NCBI RefSeq assembly: GCF_007997215.1
Contig: NZ_VORW01000007.1
Location: 1-64,000 of the forward strand
DNA from: Algoriphagus aquimarinus
GTDB lineage: Bacteria; Bacteroidota; Bacteroidia; Cytophagales; Cyclobacteriaceae
Length of the DNA stretch: 64,000 nucleotides
Direction: 5' to 3'
The notes below the pieces were generated by a model. The model saw only the letters and a program-made list of their open reading frames with translations, made no database searches and was not told the origin of the DNA. The stretch's first letter is position 1. Each line of letters opens with the position of its first letter. The position numbers and the translations under genes are program-made. This document shows, in pieces, positions 33,292 through 44,540 of this stretch.

Positions 33292-36200
33292 CTATTGGCC
33301 TAAATTAAATCGAAGTTGACCTCCAAAAGCTGTGGAAGTTCGCTTATAGGCGGTTGTTACCCTAGGATCATTGATAGTCCTGTCAAAATATAAAGTAAGA
33401 TTTAGATTTTGATTGATTAAGTAGGAGATGGTAGGTCTTATCGAAATGTTCAAGTTACCACTAGTTATGGTGCTGCCTTCTTCAATTTTTCGCTGAATTT
33501 GAGTAGTGCTAACAACCTTGGAGTCTAGTTTGAACTGCAAGTCGTTTTTCAACACTGATTGCTTTCCTTGAAATTTGAAAGGGATTTTTACACCTGCTTT
33601 TGTATAACCTAAAGTCAATCCAAAATCGTTGCTTTTTTGTTCTGTCACCTGTGAGTTAGAAAAGTTTAAGCCAAGATTTCTTTCTTTATTGTATTGCACT
33701 GCAATATTGAATCTGTCTTTTGTCAACATATCAATGCCAATCAGTGGGCCAAACCGTTCCGTAAGAACTACCTGATTCAATACATATATCGGTATGTATT
33801 GACCTTCTGTATTCACCTGTGTAGGTCTAGGGATATTTTGTAGTGTGTTGTAAAGTTCTAATCCTTGCTTGTATTGTAGGGAATTGGAGAAATTGCTGGC
33901 ATCGTATGTAGAAGTATACATATGTGTGATATTGATGCTGCTAAAGATATCGCTCAGTCCTTTCAGCCTAGAAAGTCCGCGATAATCCAGTCGCCAGTTT
34001 GGTAGCGGTGTTTTAGGGAATGGATTCATATTGAAGGTAGATGCGTCTTTTCCCCTGTATGCAGCCATAAAGGCAGGTATTAATACATCTTGCCCATTTA
34101 TCGAATATTCTCCTCCGTCATCTAATGCATCTAATCTGTTTTTGATAATAGCTCGGTTATTTTCAAACTCTGTAAAGAGCGGGGATACATTGTCAAAACC
34201 ATCTTTGCTAAAGGCAGTTCCAAACATTATCGTGGTGATGCTGTATGCCCCAAGTCTGTTTGGACTTATTGATTCATATACTCCAGGGTTATCTATAGAA
34301 TTTCTGAAAATTTCTTGATAATCGCCAACTTCCCGCTTAGTAGCATTCAAGGTGATTTTAAAGTCTTGGAAAGGCTCTATCAAACTACCAAACCGCATGT
34401 TCACAACACTACTTTGCCTAAATGTCTGAGTGAGTTCACTGCTTGGAGCCATGATACCTGCTAGTGCGAATTCATTCCTAATACCTGCATCTTGGCTGCC
34501 TAATAAGAAGGCCAAGCCAGGATTGTCAAAAGCTCGATCCATTCCTAGAAGCCCCGTATTAGGCATGTAGCCCGGGAGGAAAGTTCCTTCTATTTTGCCA
34601 TAATTAAAGGTTACTTCTTTTACCATCATCAGCATTTTTAACACCTTGTTGGTGAAAGGTGTGCCTATAGTATCCTCTGCTTGAGTTCCAGGCCTACCTG
34701 GGATACTTGGCCGTTTCGGAGCATTTAAGGCTGCTAATTTTTTATTTTTATTATAAAGCTTGATAAGGTCTAGTTTACCGTTGAGTGATTGATCTCTGGT
34801 ATTTTGAATGGAATTACCAAGTGTGTCCTTTTGGCCGATAGCACCTGTCAGCCAAGTGTAGGTCGTGGTATATTTGTAATCAGCCTTAATCCAGTCAGTC
34901 AGCGGGGACTTATCTAGAGGTAGTGTGTAATTAAGTGTAATGTTATGATTGTAATTTGTTCTTCGCCCAAATCGCCACGCGTTATATTTCACTGAATCTG
35001 ATTTTTGCTCTGTGTCAAGATCGCCCTGAGGTTCATCTACAATCGCCATTACACTTCCCGAATAATCAACTCGTAGATTTTTTGTCAAATCCCAATTCAC
35101 AGAATAAAAGCGATTCATAAAAAAGCTTTTTTGGAAAAGTGGATCTACTCCAGATGTGCCCAATTGATCATTTCTGTATTGGGATCTCAAATGTTTACGA
35201 TCAACATCCAGTCTAGCTAAAACTAGCGTAGGGGATAAGTTTAAATTGAAATCCTTGATCAATTGTAAATGCTTGGAATCTAAGAAACCGGCATTTTTAA
35301 AAGGTTCTATGGTAAGCGGTTTGGGTTGGAAACTATAAGTGACATTTCCACGATAGGTCTTGTAAGTGTAATCTTGAATTTGAGCATTGGTCTGACTCAT
35401 TATTCCCAAAGCATAGGAAAATGAGAAATTGCTTATGTCATAGAAATTACTTTTTGCTTCCGGATTAGTCTTGATTTTCCGGACATTGTTGAAACTGATG
35501 TTTTTACGGTTTACTTGATCCAAAGCAATTTCCCGATAAGCATCTTTTTCACCCTGTGTGTCAAATTTCTGAAGAGCTACTTCGAAAGGAACATCTGGGT
35601 TCAGTGGGTCATATTCTGGCTTAGTGGTGCTATTTTCTATCGAGAAATACATCGGGATGCTCACGCCCAAAGCTTCTGGTAAAAGCTTATGAATATCTAC
35701 GTTAGTAGAGATATCATATTGCGTAGTAGATTGTCTGGCTCGCTGAGAAAGTCTGGTCTCCAAACCTCCAAAACCAATGGAATTGTGTCTGATCGAAGCA
35801 GATACTACCGCGACATCTGCGATTTTGACATTCATCAGGGCGTTTGCAGCCCATCCATTAGACTTGGTGAACCCTGTAACTCTTAGCTCATTTGCCCAAA
35901 TACAGATGCTTCTACTGCCGCCACCGTTTGTGCCAGGGTTTCTTACCCCGATCATAGAGGATTGGGACTGACTCAGTTCTGGTCGGCCTACTACGGTTAC
36001 TTTATAGCGACCGATTTGTTGAGAAAAAGGAATGTTCAGCGGAACATGTTGATTATCACGTTCTACTTTTACGCCTACTATATCTTGGATTGCAATGTCT
36101 ATTTCATTTTCCTCAGGCCAGATCTGATTTGGATCTCTCGTGCCTTTGGGAGTGATTAGTAGAGGAACTTCTATCTCGTAATAGTTGTCGGTATTGTCAG

Positions 36201-39200
36201 TTCCTAGTCGCAAGAACGCTGAAATCTCTCCATCCATGGCGTCTTCACTATCAGCATGCAAGAACATTTTGATTCGTTCAAATTGTACCAAATCCAAGGT
36301 AACATTCTTGAAAACAGCTCTGGCATCTTTTGCAGCAAGGTCTTCCACACATACTCGGAGTGATTGCTCATTTAATCTTCGCTCCACAGTGGAGGTGTTG
36401 TCCCGATCTCTGAAAATACCAGGCGGCAATACATATGGACTTTCGGTAGAACTACCTTGACTATTTTGTTCTATGCTTACTACATCAACAGTTACATTGG
36501 AATTATCAGGTTCAGGAATTTCGAAAAGGCCTCTCTCGAAAAGCGATTCCTGAAAGACTCTCCATTGGCTACCTACCATTCGGAAATTAGCCATCCTGAG
36601 TACAACAGGTTGCTCAAAATCAGTTAAATATGTTCTGATCCAACGGATAGATTTGAAACCGGTGATATCACCTTCCACACGGTCTGGCTGGCGAACAGGA
36701 ATGCGGAATAAATACCAATCTACATTTTCTCCGCCTTCGTTGTGAGTGGTTTTGTCTACAATATAATTTTGCCCTACTACCAATTTACCTGGTTTCAAAT
36801 CCATCTCATAGGAATAGTAATTCTCCAGTTCGTTAATGGTATTGTCTGTATTCAAATCCTCATTATCAGGTGTATTTGATGCTGATGGAGTATAAGGAAG
36901 GTTTTGATTGGCAGTCACTGGCGTATTTCCTTCCATGCCATTAAACTTCTTGTAACGCTCTAGAATTTTCGCATCGTTTTGATCGAAATTTTCGCCCAGA
37001 TAATACTTGAATAAATCACTTGAAACGTCTTGGAGAATCTCGTTCCTAGCTGTAGTATTTACATTAAGACGATCCAAGAATCTTGAACGGAAAAAGTTGG
37101 CTTCATCTTCATTTTTTAATCCATCAAGACCTACATCCTGATTTTGTCTTGAGGTTTCTGAATTGTCAAAAGCCGGTAAAAGGAATTGCTCTCTCGTAAT
37201 TCTTCCCCACTCATTTTGGCCTGTTTCTGCAGGGTCTCCATCCGCAGGCAATCCATTTTCAAATGAATGTCGACCGTCTTTCATCACATCTTCAGAGATA
37301 TCTCCAAGATTGATGAATAGCTTTCCTCCAGTAGTATTGTTTTGATTGAAAACACCATCCAATACACGACCATTTTCACCTCCTATAAATGGATCTAAAA
37401 GCCAAAACTCTATGTATTCTATGTTTGTCCTATCAAAATCAACTTCAGTAGTAATAGCTCTGGTAACTCCACCATAGTTCTTTTTTGGTGTTGGGAGTAA
37501 TCCTTCTGTAGTCAGATTGGTATTGTAATTATACATCCCTCGTTCGCTGGGGAAGTATGCCAGCTCAAAAAGTGGCTCGGGAGTAACGATCACGTCTCGA
37601 TCTTGCTGAGGGAAAATTTCCTGGGGTACAACACGTCTCACGTAGTGGTTTCTGCGATCTTCCCTCGAAATATTGGATGGAACCCCAGGTCCATTTTCTC
37701 TATAGAAGATGTTGTCAATATTGTACCAAGCAACTCTTGCTCTACGGTATGTAGCTCCAAGATTATCTTCCGTTTGATTACTCAGGTCAAATCTATCGTC
37801 AATAGTTTGTGGTGTAGAAGCCAGTTTCCAGTTTTGATTAGCCGCACTTCCTAAGTTATAAGGAGTGATGGCCGCTTCAAAATCATCGATGTATGATGCT
37901 TGTTCACCATTTACTTGATTAGACGTGCCTGGAATAAGGTGTGCAAATTCCCCGCTAATTTGAACGAGAGAGGTTTCCTTGGTACTGGTAAAAGGAAGAG
38001 CATCAGCCATTTTAGTTAACCAGCGTGACTCATCACTGAAATTCCCGTCTAATCCCCAAAGGCTATTTCTTAATGTTTCGCTGCCTGTGGCTATTCTTGT
38101 GATATTTGGCCTTTCATTTAAATAAAGAAAAGTACCTCCTATGTTGAATTTGTCACTGAATAGATAGTCCAATCTCGTTCCAAGCAAACTTCTTGTTTGG
38201 AAGGATACTAAATCAGCTTTTTCGAAACTCACATTGATTTGCTTACCTGATTGAAGGATTGCATCGTTGATTATTACAAGCCTACCTACATTATAATCTA
38301 TAGTAAAGTCTATGCCTTCTGTCAGAGGTATGTTGCCAGCTTGAACGATTACGGATCCAGGAGAAATATTCAGGCCTGGCAGCTGGATCTCACTAGCTGA
38401 GCCTGCCGTCAGTCGACCTTTAATGAAATATTTGTTAAGTCTTGTAACGAGCTCCGCATCTGCTTGAGTCGTTCGGTAAAGGGTATCGTAAACGTATTTT
38501 TCCTTCAGCACGACCTCGCCTGGTTGGAAATACTTCTCCAGCGTGGATCCAAAGGGTTCCAATACAGGAAAAACAAGAAGTCCGCGATCGGAGAGGATGG
38601 TGAGTCCTTCGACAAAGTCAAAATTTCCGTCAGGCGCAGGGTCATTTTGCGGATTTAAGTTGTCCAACCCTGTGAGCCTTATCAAAGGTTTATCCTTGAC
38701 TTCTGCTCCTTCTAATAGTGAAGGGTTATCAAGTCCAGTTCTATCGTCTCTATAAATAACCTGAAGTTGGAAGCCATCTCTGGTAATCTGATTAGCATTC
38801 AGGCTATAGACGTTTTTCATCATCAAATCCCACGTTGGAGTTCGGGTATTGATTCGGGCGGGACGAAGAAGTTTCAAGAAAATCATCTCATCCTCCTGTC
38901 TGTTTTGATAGTCTTCAGTTAACTCTCCGACTTTATAAACCTGACCATTGTAGGTGTATTCGTAAGAAACTGCCAGAACTTCATCATTCTGAAGTCTTCT
39001 GAAAAGGGATAAATAGCCTAGTTGAGGATTGAAAAAGTACTCTGTAGGAAGCAATTTTCTTGCACCGTTGATTTGCTCAAAATCAACCCCTTTTTTGATT
39101 CCCAAACTTGATTCCATCGCTCGAGATCCTGTGTCAAATGGACGGAAAGAAGGGTTATTAGTAATATTTGAAAAAAGGTTGTTAGCTGAATTTCCAGCCG

Positions 39201-40422
39201 GCGCAGAAGGAGTTCCTTGCCCAATGTTTGGATTAGTGGGGTTATAGATCACTCTTCCTTCACCCAAATCCATGAAGGCGGCGAAATTTCGAAGTGTTTC
39301 AGTATTTGCCGCCCTGTTCATGATATATACCTCAATTCTAGTCACATTCACTCCAGAAAGCACTTGAGGAAGACCTCTTAGCCATCTTTCATAATTGTCT
39401 CGGAAGAAATGACCTATAAAGAAATGTCTATTATCATCATATTTTGAAGCCTGTATATCAAATGACCTCCCTTGACCGTTGGCATCGATAGTCAGGTTAT
39501 CGCGTCGTCCTCGTTGTGTAGAAGCTACTGCAGTGACACCCAACTTCCCGAATTTAAGCTGCGTTTTTACCCCAAAAAGGTTCTGTGCTCCCTGAATCAA
39601 CCGATTCTGAACAGGCATGCTGACATTACCAATTTCCACGGATTGGATGATGTCTTCTTCGAACCCATTGAACTCGAGCTTCATTTGATTTTGAAAGTCA
39701 AATGAATTATTCGAATCAAAATTGGCTCCGATTTTTACTTTTTCACCCAGAGAGCCATTTACAGCCATTTGGATTTGCTGGTTAAAATTGAAACCACCGT
39801 TTTGCTGCTGCCTAATTGGTAGGGTAGGGTTGTCTACTCTTCGGAAAATAGCGCCGAAGTCTAGGTTTACATAGCCAGATGGAACGATATTTATTTCACT
39901 ACCTCCAAAGAGCCTATCAAAAGAGGGACTCACAGTTAATGGTGGAATCAGACCTCTTCCTTCTACTGCACTTTCTCCATCACCTCCCCGAGCTCTGCTT
40001 CGCCAGTAATTTTGCCTGACTTTATACTCCTGAATCTTTGAAAATTCATCGAAGTTGTATTCTTGCTCGTTTCCTACCCGAACTGTATCTATCTGATCTA
40101 CGACATTATATCGAAGTGTAGAATCTATCTTTACTTCTATATTTTGGGTGATTGGAGAAGTTGGGAAAAAGGGATTTTGAGATCGTAGAAATGGGTTGCG
40201 TGAAGGATATAGAGGATTTGTCCTCATATTTTGCCACAGCAAATATGAGGGAGATAGTCTCCTTAGATTCAAAGAATCAATCCGAGACTGAACAGTGTCA
40301 GGATTGGTTTGTTGAGCCTCAGAAGTGGAATAGGCCAGTAGCAGACCAAAAAGGATAAATGATTTAGGCCAACTACCGAGGAACCTCCTCCCGCAAAAAG
40401 TCAGTACACTCCAAAAGTTCAA
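33292..40422 (-). CDS. sprA: T9SS outer-membrane translocon SprA (Sov)
   Basis: SprA is the giant 36-strand barrel that forms the type IX secretion pore. The 2376 residues match the family size. The N-terminus has a membrane-targeting segment ending STSEAQQ, then the repeated blocks GSEINIVPSGYVNLDFGA and QQQNGGFNFNQQIQMAVNGSLGEKVKIGANFDSNNSFD (shown in part), followed by beta-rich plug and barrel sequence to the final strand FGGQLRFNLGQ. No stop or frameshift is seen. It lies 12 bases downstream of ruvA and is probably part of the maeB-ruvA-sprA unit, an order I recall as common in Bacteroidota. Confidence 0.96.
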   Translation of the reverse strand: MNFWSVLTFCGRRFLGSWPKSFILFGLLLAYSTSEAQQTNPDTVQSRIDSLNLRRLSPSYLLWQNMRTNPLYPSRNPFLRSQNPFFPTSPITQNIEVKIDSTLRYNVVDQIDTVRVGNEQEYNFDEFSKIQEYKVRQNYWRSRARGGDGESAVEGRGLIPPLTVSPSFDRLFGGSEINIVPSGYVNLDFGAIFRRVDNPTLPIRQQQNGGFNFNQQIQMAVNGSLGEKVKIGANFDSNNSFDFQNQMKLEFNGFEEDIIQSVEIGNVSMPVQNRLIQGAQNLFGVKTQLKFGKLGVTAVASTQRGRRDNLTIDANGQGRSFDIQASKYDDNRHFFIGHFFRDNYERWLRGLPQVLSGVNVTRIEVYIMNRAANTETLRNFAAFMDLGEGRVIYNPTNPNIGQGTPSAPAGNSANNLFSNITNNPSFRPFDTGSRAMESSLGIKKGVDFEQINGARKLLPTEYFFNPQLGYLSLFRRLQNDEVLAVSYEYTYNGQVYKVGELTEDYQNRQEDEMIFLKLLRPARINTRTPTWDLMMKNVYSLNANQITRDGFQLQVIYRDDRTGLDNPSLLEGAEVKDKPLIRLTGLDNLNPQNDPAPDGNFDFVEGLTILSDRGLLVFPVLEPFGSTLEKYFQPGEVVLKEKYVYDTLYRTTQADAELVTRLNKYFIKGRLTAGSASEIQLPGLNISPGSVIVQAGNIPLTEGIDFTIDYNVGRLVIINDAILQSGKQINVSFEKADLVSFQTRSLLGTRLDYLFSDKFNIGGTFLYLNERPNITRIATGSETLRNSLWGLDGNFSDESRWLTKMADALPFTSTKETSLVQISGEFAHLIPGTSNQVNGEQASYIDDFEAAITPYNLGSAANQNWKLASTPQTIDDRFDLSNQTEDNLGATYRRARVAWYNIDNIFYRENGPGVPSNISREDRRNHYVRRVVPQEIFPQQDRDVIVTPEPLFELAYFPSERGMYNYNTNLTTEGLLPTPKKNYGGVTRAITTEVDFDRTNIEYIEFWLLDPFIGGENGRVLDGVFNQNNTTGGKLFINLGDISEDVMKDGRHSFENGLPADGDPAETGQNEWGRITREQFLLPAFDNSETSRQNQDVGLDGLKNEDEANFFRSRFLDRLNVNTTARNEILQDVSSDLFKYYLGENFDQNDAKILERYKKFNGMEGNTPVTANQNLPYTPSASNTPDNEDLNTDNTINELENYYSYEMDLKPGKLVVGQNYIVDKTTHNEGGENVDWYLFRIPVRQPDRVEGDITGFKSIRWIRTYLTDFEQPVVLRMANFRMVGSQWRVFQESLFERGLFEIPEPDNSNVTVDVVSIEQNSQGSSTESPYVLPPGIFRDRDNTSTVERRLNEQSLRVCVEDLAAKDARAVFKNVTLDLVQFERIKMFLHADSEDAMDGEISAFLRLGTDNTDNYYEIEVPLLITPKGTRDPNQIWPEENEIDIAIQDIVGVKVERDNQHVPLNIPFSQQIGRYKVTVVGRPELSQSQSSMIGVRNPGTNGGGSRSICIWANELRVTGFTKSNGWAANALMNVKIADVAVVSASIRHNSIGFGGLETRLSQRARQSTTQYDISTNVDIHKLLPEALGVSIPMYFSIENSTTKPEYDPLNPDVPFEVALQKFDTQGEKDAYREIALDQVNRKNISFNNVRKIKTNPEAKSNFYDISNFSFSYALGIMSQTNAQIQDYTYKTYRGNVTYSFQPKPLTIEPFKNAGFLDSKHLQLIKDFNLNLSPTLVLARLDVDRKHLRSQYRNDQLGTSGVDPLFQKSFFMNRFYSVNWDLTKNLRVDYSGSVMAIVDEPQGDLDTEQKSDSVKYNAWRFGRRTNYNHNITLNYTLPLDKSPLTDWIKADYKYTTTYTWLTGAIGQKDTLGNSIQNTRDQSLNGKLDLIKLYNKNKKLAALNAPKRPSIPGRPGTQAEDTIGTPFTNKVLKMLMMVKEVTFNYGKIEGTFLPGYMPNTGLLGMDRAFDNPGLAFLLGSQDAGIRNEFALAGIMAPSSELTQTFRQSSVVNMRFGSLIEPFQDFKITLNATKREVGDYQEIFRNSIDNPGVYESISPNRLGAYSITTIMFGTAFSKDGFDNVSPLFTEFENNRAIIKNRLDALDDGGEYSINGQDVLIPAFMAAYRGKDASTFNMNPFPKTPLPNWRLDYRGLSRLKGLSDIFSSINITHMYTSTYDASNFSNSLQYKQGLELYNTLQNIPRPTQVNTEGQYIPIYVLNQVVLTERFGPLIGIDMLTKDRFNIAVQYNKERNLGLNFSNSQVTEQKSNDFGLTLGYTKAGVKIPFKFQGKQSVLKNDLQFKLDSKVVSTTQIQRKIEEGSTITSGNLNISIRPTISYLINQNLNLTLYFDRTINDPRVTTAYKRTSTAFGGQLRFNLGQ

Positions 40423-40434
40423 TACAAAGTAAAA

Positions 40435-41031
40435 TTATGATGTCTTTAAAGATGCTTTAATTAAATCTTCTAACGAAATTTCTCCAGTGGTTTTTTTGAG
40501 GACCGTCGCGATATTTTTCTCTGCGGCAGCTTTTGGGAAACCTAGCGTAATAAGTGCTTGTAACGCTTCTTCGCGTATTTTATTGCTGGATTTCAGGAAT
40601 CCGAGTGGAGTGGTAATAGCATCTGAACCAGCTTTGCCAACCTTATCTTTCAATTCTAAAATTATTCGTTGAGCTGTTTTAGCACCGATCCCTTTGACAT
40701 GCTGAATAGTAGCTACATCTCCTGATAATATAGCTTGCTCTATTTCAACTGAACTTAGGGATGAAAGAATCATTAAGCCTGTGCTTGGCCCAACTCCGTT
40801 GATAGAGAGTAAAAGTAAAAAAAGACGTTTTTCATCTTCTTGTTTGAATCCAAAAAGTGTATGAGCATCTTCTTTGATATGAAGAAAAGTGAGGAGCTTG
40901 ATCTGCTCCTCATCTTTGATTTCCGTGTAGGTTTGAAGTGAAATTTTCACATGATATCCAATTCCACCTACGTCTATGATCACATACGTAGGGTCTTTGA
41001 AAACTAGTTTTCCACTTAAATAATCGATCAT
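40435..41031 (-). CDS. ruvA: Holliday junction DNA helicase subunit RuvA
   Basis: RuvA binds Holliday junctions and loads the RuvB motor. The 198 residues contain the OB-fold opening [28 protein letters not shown], the helix-hairpin-helix segments LLLSINGVGPSTGLMILS and VATIQHVKGIGAKTAQRIILEL, and the C-terminal RuvB-binding domain (EEALQALITLGFPKAAAEKNI). It overlaps maeB by 4 bases and is followed by sprA. Confidence 0.96.
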   Translation of the reverse strand: MIDYLSGKLVFKDPTYVIIDVGGIGYHVKISLQTYTEIKDEEQIKLLTFLHIKEDAHTLFGFKQEDEKRLFLLLLSINGVGPSTGLMILSSLSSVEIEQAILSGDVATIQHVKGIGAKTAQRIILELKDKVGKAGSDAITTPLGFLKSSNKIREEALQALITLGFPKAAAEKNIATVLKKTTGEISLEDLIKASLKTS

Positions 41032-43298
41032 AAGGTATTTGCGGATTGTGCATCTACAACTGCGACAGCCACCATATTCACGATTTCCCGGATGGAGCTA
41101 CCTAGTTGTAAAATATGAACTGGTTTATTCATTCCAAGTAGAATTGGCCCAATTGCTTCAGAGTTTCCAAGTTCAGCCAAAAGTTTATAGGCAATGTTGC
41201 CTGAACTCAAGTCTGGGAAGATTAATGTATTTGCTCTCTTATTGATAAGCTTGGAGAATGGATACATATCCCGCTGGATATCTTCGTTAATTGCAACGTT
41301 TGCCTGCATTTCTCCTTCTATGATCAAGTCTGGATATTTTTTCTGAGCGATAGCAGTTGCTTTAGCCATTTTATCAGGAATATCTCCTTTTGCAGATCCA
41401 AAGTTGGAATAAGAAAGGACTGCAATTCTAGGTTCCATATTGAAGAATCTAACCGCATCCGCAGTCAATCCAATAATTTCTACCAATTCCTCAGCAGTAG
41501 GATTTAAGTTTACTGTAGCATCAGCAAAGAAATATGGGCCTTTTGGGGTATTCATGATATACATACCTGCCACTCTATTTACGCCGGGCTTCACACCTAT
41601 AGTCTGAAGCGATGGCAAAATAGTTTTCGGGTAATCACGGGTAAGACCGGAGATAAATGCATCTGCAGCTCCAGATTCTACCATCAATGCTCCAAAGTAA
41701 TTTCTCTGCGTTGCCAGTCTCGCGGCATCTCCGACTGTCATACCTTTTCGTTGGCGCTTCTGGAAGAGCATATCTGCGAATTTCTTCAGCAGCTCCTTTT
41801 CTTCCATTGGATCAATGATAGTTACGTTATTCAAATCCAGAGAATTATCTTCGATCAAAGACAAGATTTTCTCTCGGTTACCCAATAGTATTGGCTCGCC
41901 GATTTTTTCGTCTCTGATGATCTGTGCTGCCTTGAGTATTTTTCTGTTATCTGCTTCCGCAAATACTACGCGCTTAGGATCTTTTTTGGCTCTTGCTATC
42001 ACCACAGACATCAGTCTCTGGTCAATTCCTATGCGTTCCTGCAGCTCCAGTTCATAAGCATCCCAATCTTTGATTGGATATTTAGCCACACCAGACTCCA
42101 TTGCAGCTTTAGCTACAGCAGGAGCTATGGTAGTGATCAGTCGCGGATCAAGAGGTTTAGGAATCAGATATAATCTACCAAAACCAAGTTTGTCTTCCCC
42201 GTATGCTTTATTTACTATATCTGGAACAGGCTCTTTAGCAAGCTTTGCAATTGCGTGAGTAGCAGCCAGCTTCATTTCTTCGTTGATCGCAGTAGCTCTG
42301 ACATCAAGTGCTCCGCGGAAAATGTAAGGGAATCCAAGTACGTTATTTACTTGGTTAGGATGATCAGATCGTCCTGTAGCCATGATCAGATCCTCGCGTG
42401 TAGCAACGGCAAGGTCATAGGGGATTTCAGGATCAGGGTTTGCTAATGCGAAAACAATTGGGTTCGGCGCCATTAGTCTGAGCTGATCTTGACTTACTAT
42501 ATTTCCCGCCGAAAGACCCAAGAATACATCTGCATCTTTCATAGCGTCTGTAAGCGTAAAAAGATCTCTGTCGGTGCAGAATTCTCTTCTGATCTCATCG
42601 AGATCAGTTCTGTCTGCGCGGAGAATACCAACTATATCGCACAAGACAATATTTTCTCTCTTAATACCTAGAGAAATGTAGAATCTAGTGCAGGAAATTG
42701 CGGCAGCACCGGCACCATTTACCACCAATTTGATTTTGGAAATGTCTTTTTCTACAATCTCCAGAGCGTTTAGTAATGCTGCTCCAGAGATGATAGCTGT
42801 GCCATGCTGATCATCGTGCATGACAGGGATTTTCATTTCCTTCTTCAGTTCAGTTTCAATTTCAAAGCATTCAGGTGCTTTGATATCCTCTAGATTTATC
42901 CCTCCAAAAGTAGGCTCTAGCGATTTTATAATTTGAATGAGCTTTTTAGGATCTCTTTCATTGATCTCAATATCGAATACATCAATCCCAGCAAATTTCT
43001 TGAAAAGGACTCCCTTTCCTTCCATTACTGGTTTGGAAGCTTCTGGCCCGATATCCCCTAAGCCAAGCACTGCGGTTCCGTTAGTTATTACTCCCACCAA
43101 ATTCCCTTTGGCAGTGTATTTATAAACGTTTTCTACATCTGCCTCGATTTCCTTGCATGGTTCTGCTACTCCTGGGGAGTAGGCAAGGGCAAGATCCATT
43201 TGACTGGAAAGTGGCTTTGTTGGATTTACTTCAATTTTGCCAGGAGAACCTTGCGTGTGATAGTTAAGTGCGTCTTCCTTGCGGATTTTGATTGCCAT
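41028..43298 (-). CDS. maeB: NADP-dependent malic enzyme with phosphotransacetylase-like domain
   Basis: MaeB decarboxylates malate to pyruvate and yields NADPH. The 756 residues have two parts: a malic-enzyme domain (about 1-425; [46 protein letters not shown]), and a C-terminal phosphotransacetylase-like domain (about 430-756) that is regulatory in E. coli MaeB. The catalytic Tyr/Lys pattern is intact. It opens the maeB-ruvA-sprA run and follows the DUF4837 gene by 23 bases. Confidence 0.95.
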   Translation of the reverse strand: MAIKIRKEDALNYHTQGSPGKIEVNPTKPLSSQMDLALAYSPGVAEPCKEIEADVENVYKYTAKGNLVGVITNGTAVLGLGDIGPEASKPVMEGKGVLFKKFAGIDVFDIEINERDPKKLIQIIKSLEPTFGGINLEDIKAPECFEIETELKKEMKIPVMHDDQHGTAIISGAALLNALEIVEKDISKIKLVVNGAGAAAISCTRFYISLGIKRENIVLCDIVGILRADRTDLDEIRREFCTDRDLFTLTDAMKDADVFLGLSAGNIVSQDQLRLMAPNPIVFALANPDPEIPYDLAVATREDLIMATGRSDHPNQVNNVLGFPYIFRGALDVRATAINEEMKLAATHAIAKLAKEPVPDIVNKAYGEDKLGFGRLYLIPKPLDPRLITTIAPAVAKAAMESGVAKYPIKDWDAYELELQERIGIDQRLMSVVIARAKKDPKRVVFAEADNRKILKAAQIIRDEKIGEPILLGNREKILSLIEDNSLDLNNVTIIDPMEEKELLKKFADMLFQKRQRKGMTVGDAARLATQRNYFGALMVESGAADAFISGLTRDYPKTILPSLQTIGVKPGVNRVAGMYIMNTPKGPYFFADATVNLNPTAEELVEIIGLTADAVRFFNMEPRIAVLSYSNFGSAKGDIPDKMAKATAIAQKKYPDLIIEGEMQANVAINEDIQRDMYPFSKLINKRANTLIFPDLSSGNIAYKLLAELGNSEAIGPILLGMNKPVHILQLGSSIREIVNMVAVAVVDAQSANTL

Positions 43299-43321
43299 AA
43301 AAAGCTAGTATAATTTGGGTT

Positions 43322-44419
43322 TTAAGCCCCCTGGTCTTCACTCCAACTCACATTTGTGTTGAGAAGAATAGTCTCTATTTCGCGGAGGGCATCTCTGTGT
43401 ACTTCATTTGGATAAAACACGAACCCTTCAATGTAATAAAGTTTTCCTTTTTTCTGATCAACCATAAGGTAACCCAAATAGGATCCGCCCATGCTGATGT
43501 TGTTGGTTTTCCAGGAACCTCTCATTTCTGTGGTAAAATTATCATTAATCACCATGTTTCTGAAAGCAGGAGGAATTTGTTTTTCAGATACTACATAGGA
43601 AGTAGGGTCTTCAGGATCCCCAAAAATGTATTGCTTTGTAATAGAGTCTCTGAGTGCTAGGATGTTTGCAGGAAATGTTTGCTCTTCTGAAGTGTAATCT
43701 GTTTCATAGAAAAATAAACTGATATCAGCTCTATTTGCACTTGGAGTGATTTGTCTCACCCACAGAAAATCATCTTCAGACTTTGCCACCTGATAGGAAG
43801 CTGGGACATTGATTTCGATTCCAAGGTTCTTTTTAGCTTCAAAACCAGCTGCGGTATTTTTTCTGGCGAGGATGATTTTTTCCAGTCTTCCTCTTTCTCT
43901 TACCTCGAAAAGATTCTGTAAACGACCTCCGTTTTTCTTAAGGTTTGCGATGAGTTGGTCTTCAGTATTTCCAAATAAGTATAAAACTTCTTGTCCAATC
44001 GCATATTCATCTTCAATTCGCAAAGAATACATATTGCTGTCATTCATTGCCTTCTCTTTTGATTCCTTAGAGAACTGTGCGTTAATCACCTGACTTGCAG
44101 ACCCCTTATCATCAAAAGTGGTCACATAAATCAAGTTGGTTGACATTTTGAGAATGCGCGTCATTGCTCTCGGATCCACAGTATTAACTTTGAATTTGGC
44201 TTCTGATCGAAGCATTCCTGGGATGTCAGATTCAAAAATATCTTTTAGCTCGTCTCCAACTGGGCCAGCCCACTTTACAGAGTCAATGACTAAAATTATT
44301 TCACCTATTGTGCCTCTTGCTTTTGGCTTGGCACTATCTGCAGTAGTTCCATCTGAATTGCAAGATGTTAGGATTATGCCCAGAACTAGGGCTATAAGCA
44401 AGGATGAAAAGGTTTTCAT
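43322..44419 (-). CDS. DUF4837 lipoprotein
   Basis: The 365-residue protein begins MKTFSSLLIALVLGIILTSCNSD with a lipobox (LTSC, Cys20). The DUF4837 family signature region is GEIILVIDSVKWAGPVGDELKDIF, followed by a repeat-like second half with LWVRQITPSANRADISLFFYE and TEMRGSWKTNNISMGGSYLGYLM. The function is unknown. The family is confined to Bacteroidota. It is 23 bases upstream of maeB. Confidence 0.85.
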   Translation of the reverse strand: MKTFSSLLIALVLGIILTSCNSDGTTADSAKPKARGTIGEIILVIDSVKWAGPVGDELKDIFESDIPGMLRSEAKFKVNTVDPRAMTRILKMSTNLIYVTTFDDKGSASQVINAQFSKESKEKAMNDSNMYSLRIEDEYAIGQEVLYLFGNTEDQLIANLKKNGGRLQNLFEVRERGRLEKIILARKNTAAGFEAKKNLGIEINVPASYQVAKSEDDFLWVRQITPSANRADISLFFYETDYTSEEQTFPANILALRDSITKQYIFGDPEDPTSYVVSEKQIPPAFRNMVINDNFTTEMRGSWKTNNISMGGSYLGYLMVDQKKGKLYYIEGFVFYPNEVHRDALREIETILLNTNVSWSEDQGA

Positions 44420-44439
44420 TTTGGTTGTTTGGTTTTGGA

Positions 44440-44461
44440 TTATGTCAAATTAATGACATAA
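44440..44461. promoter_or_regulatory. Palindrome upstream of the DUF4837 gene
   Basis: TTATGTCA and TGACATAA are perfect 8-base inverted arms with a 6-base spacer, 20 bases before the DUF4837 start. It could be a regulator binding site, as TGTCA/TGACA is a frequent half-site for dimeric regulators, or a leader hairpin. No protein is assigned. Confidence 0.35.
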
Positions 44462-44540
44462 CAACATATATCCTTATTTAGGATTGAATATTGCCATTAG
44501 TTAAAAAAAATTAACAAACTAAGTTGGAATAAGGCGTCAA

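Noticed and set aside
44500-44525. GTTAA-A(n)-TTAAC inverted repeat as a terminator
   Set aside because: AT-only stem without a GC core; unlikely to terminate and common in AT-rich gaps.
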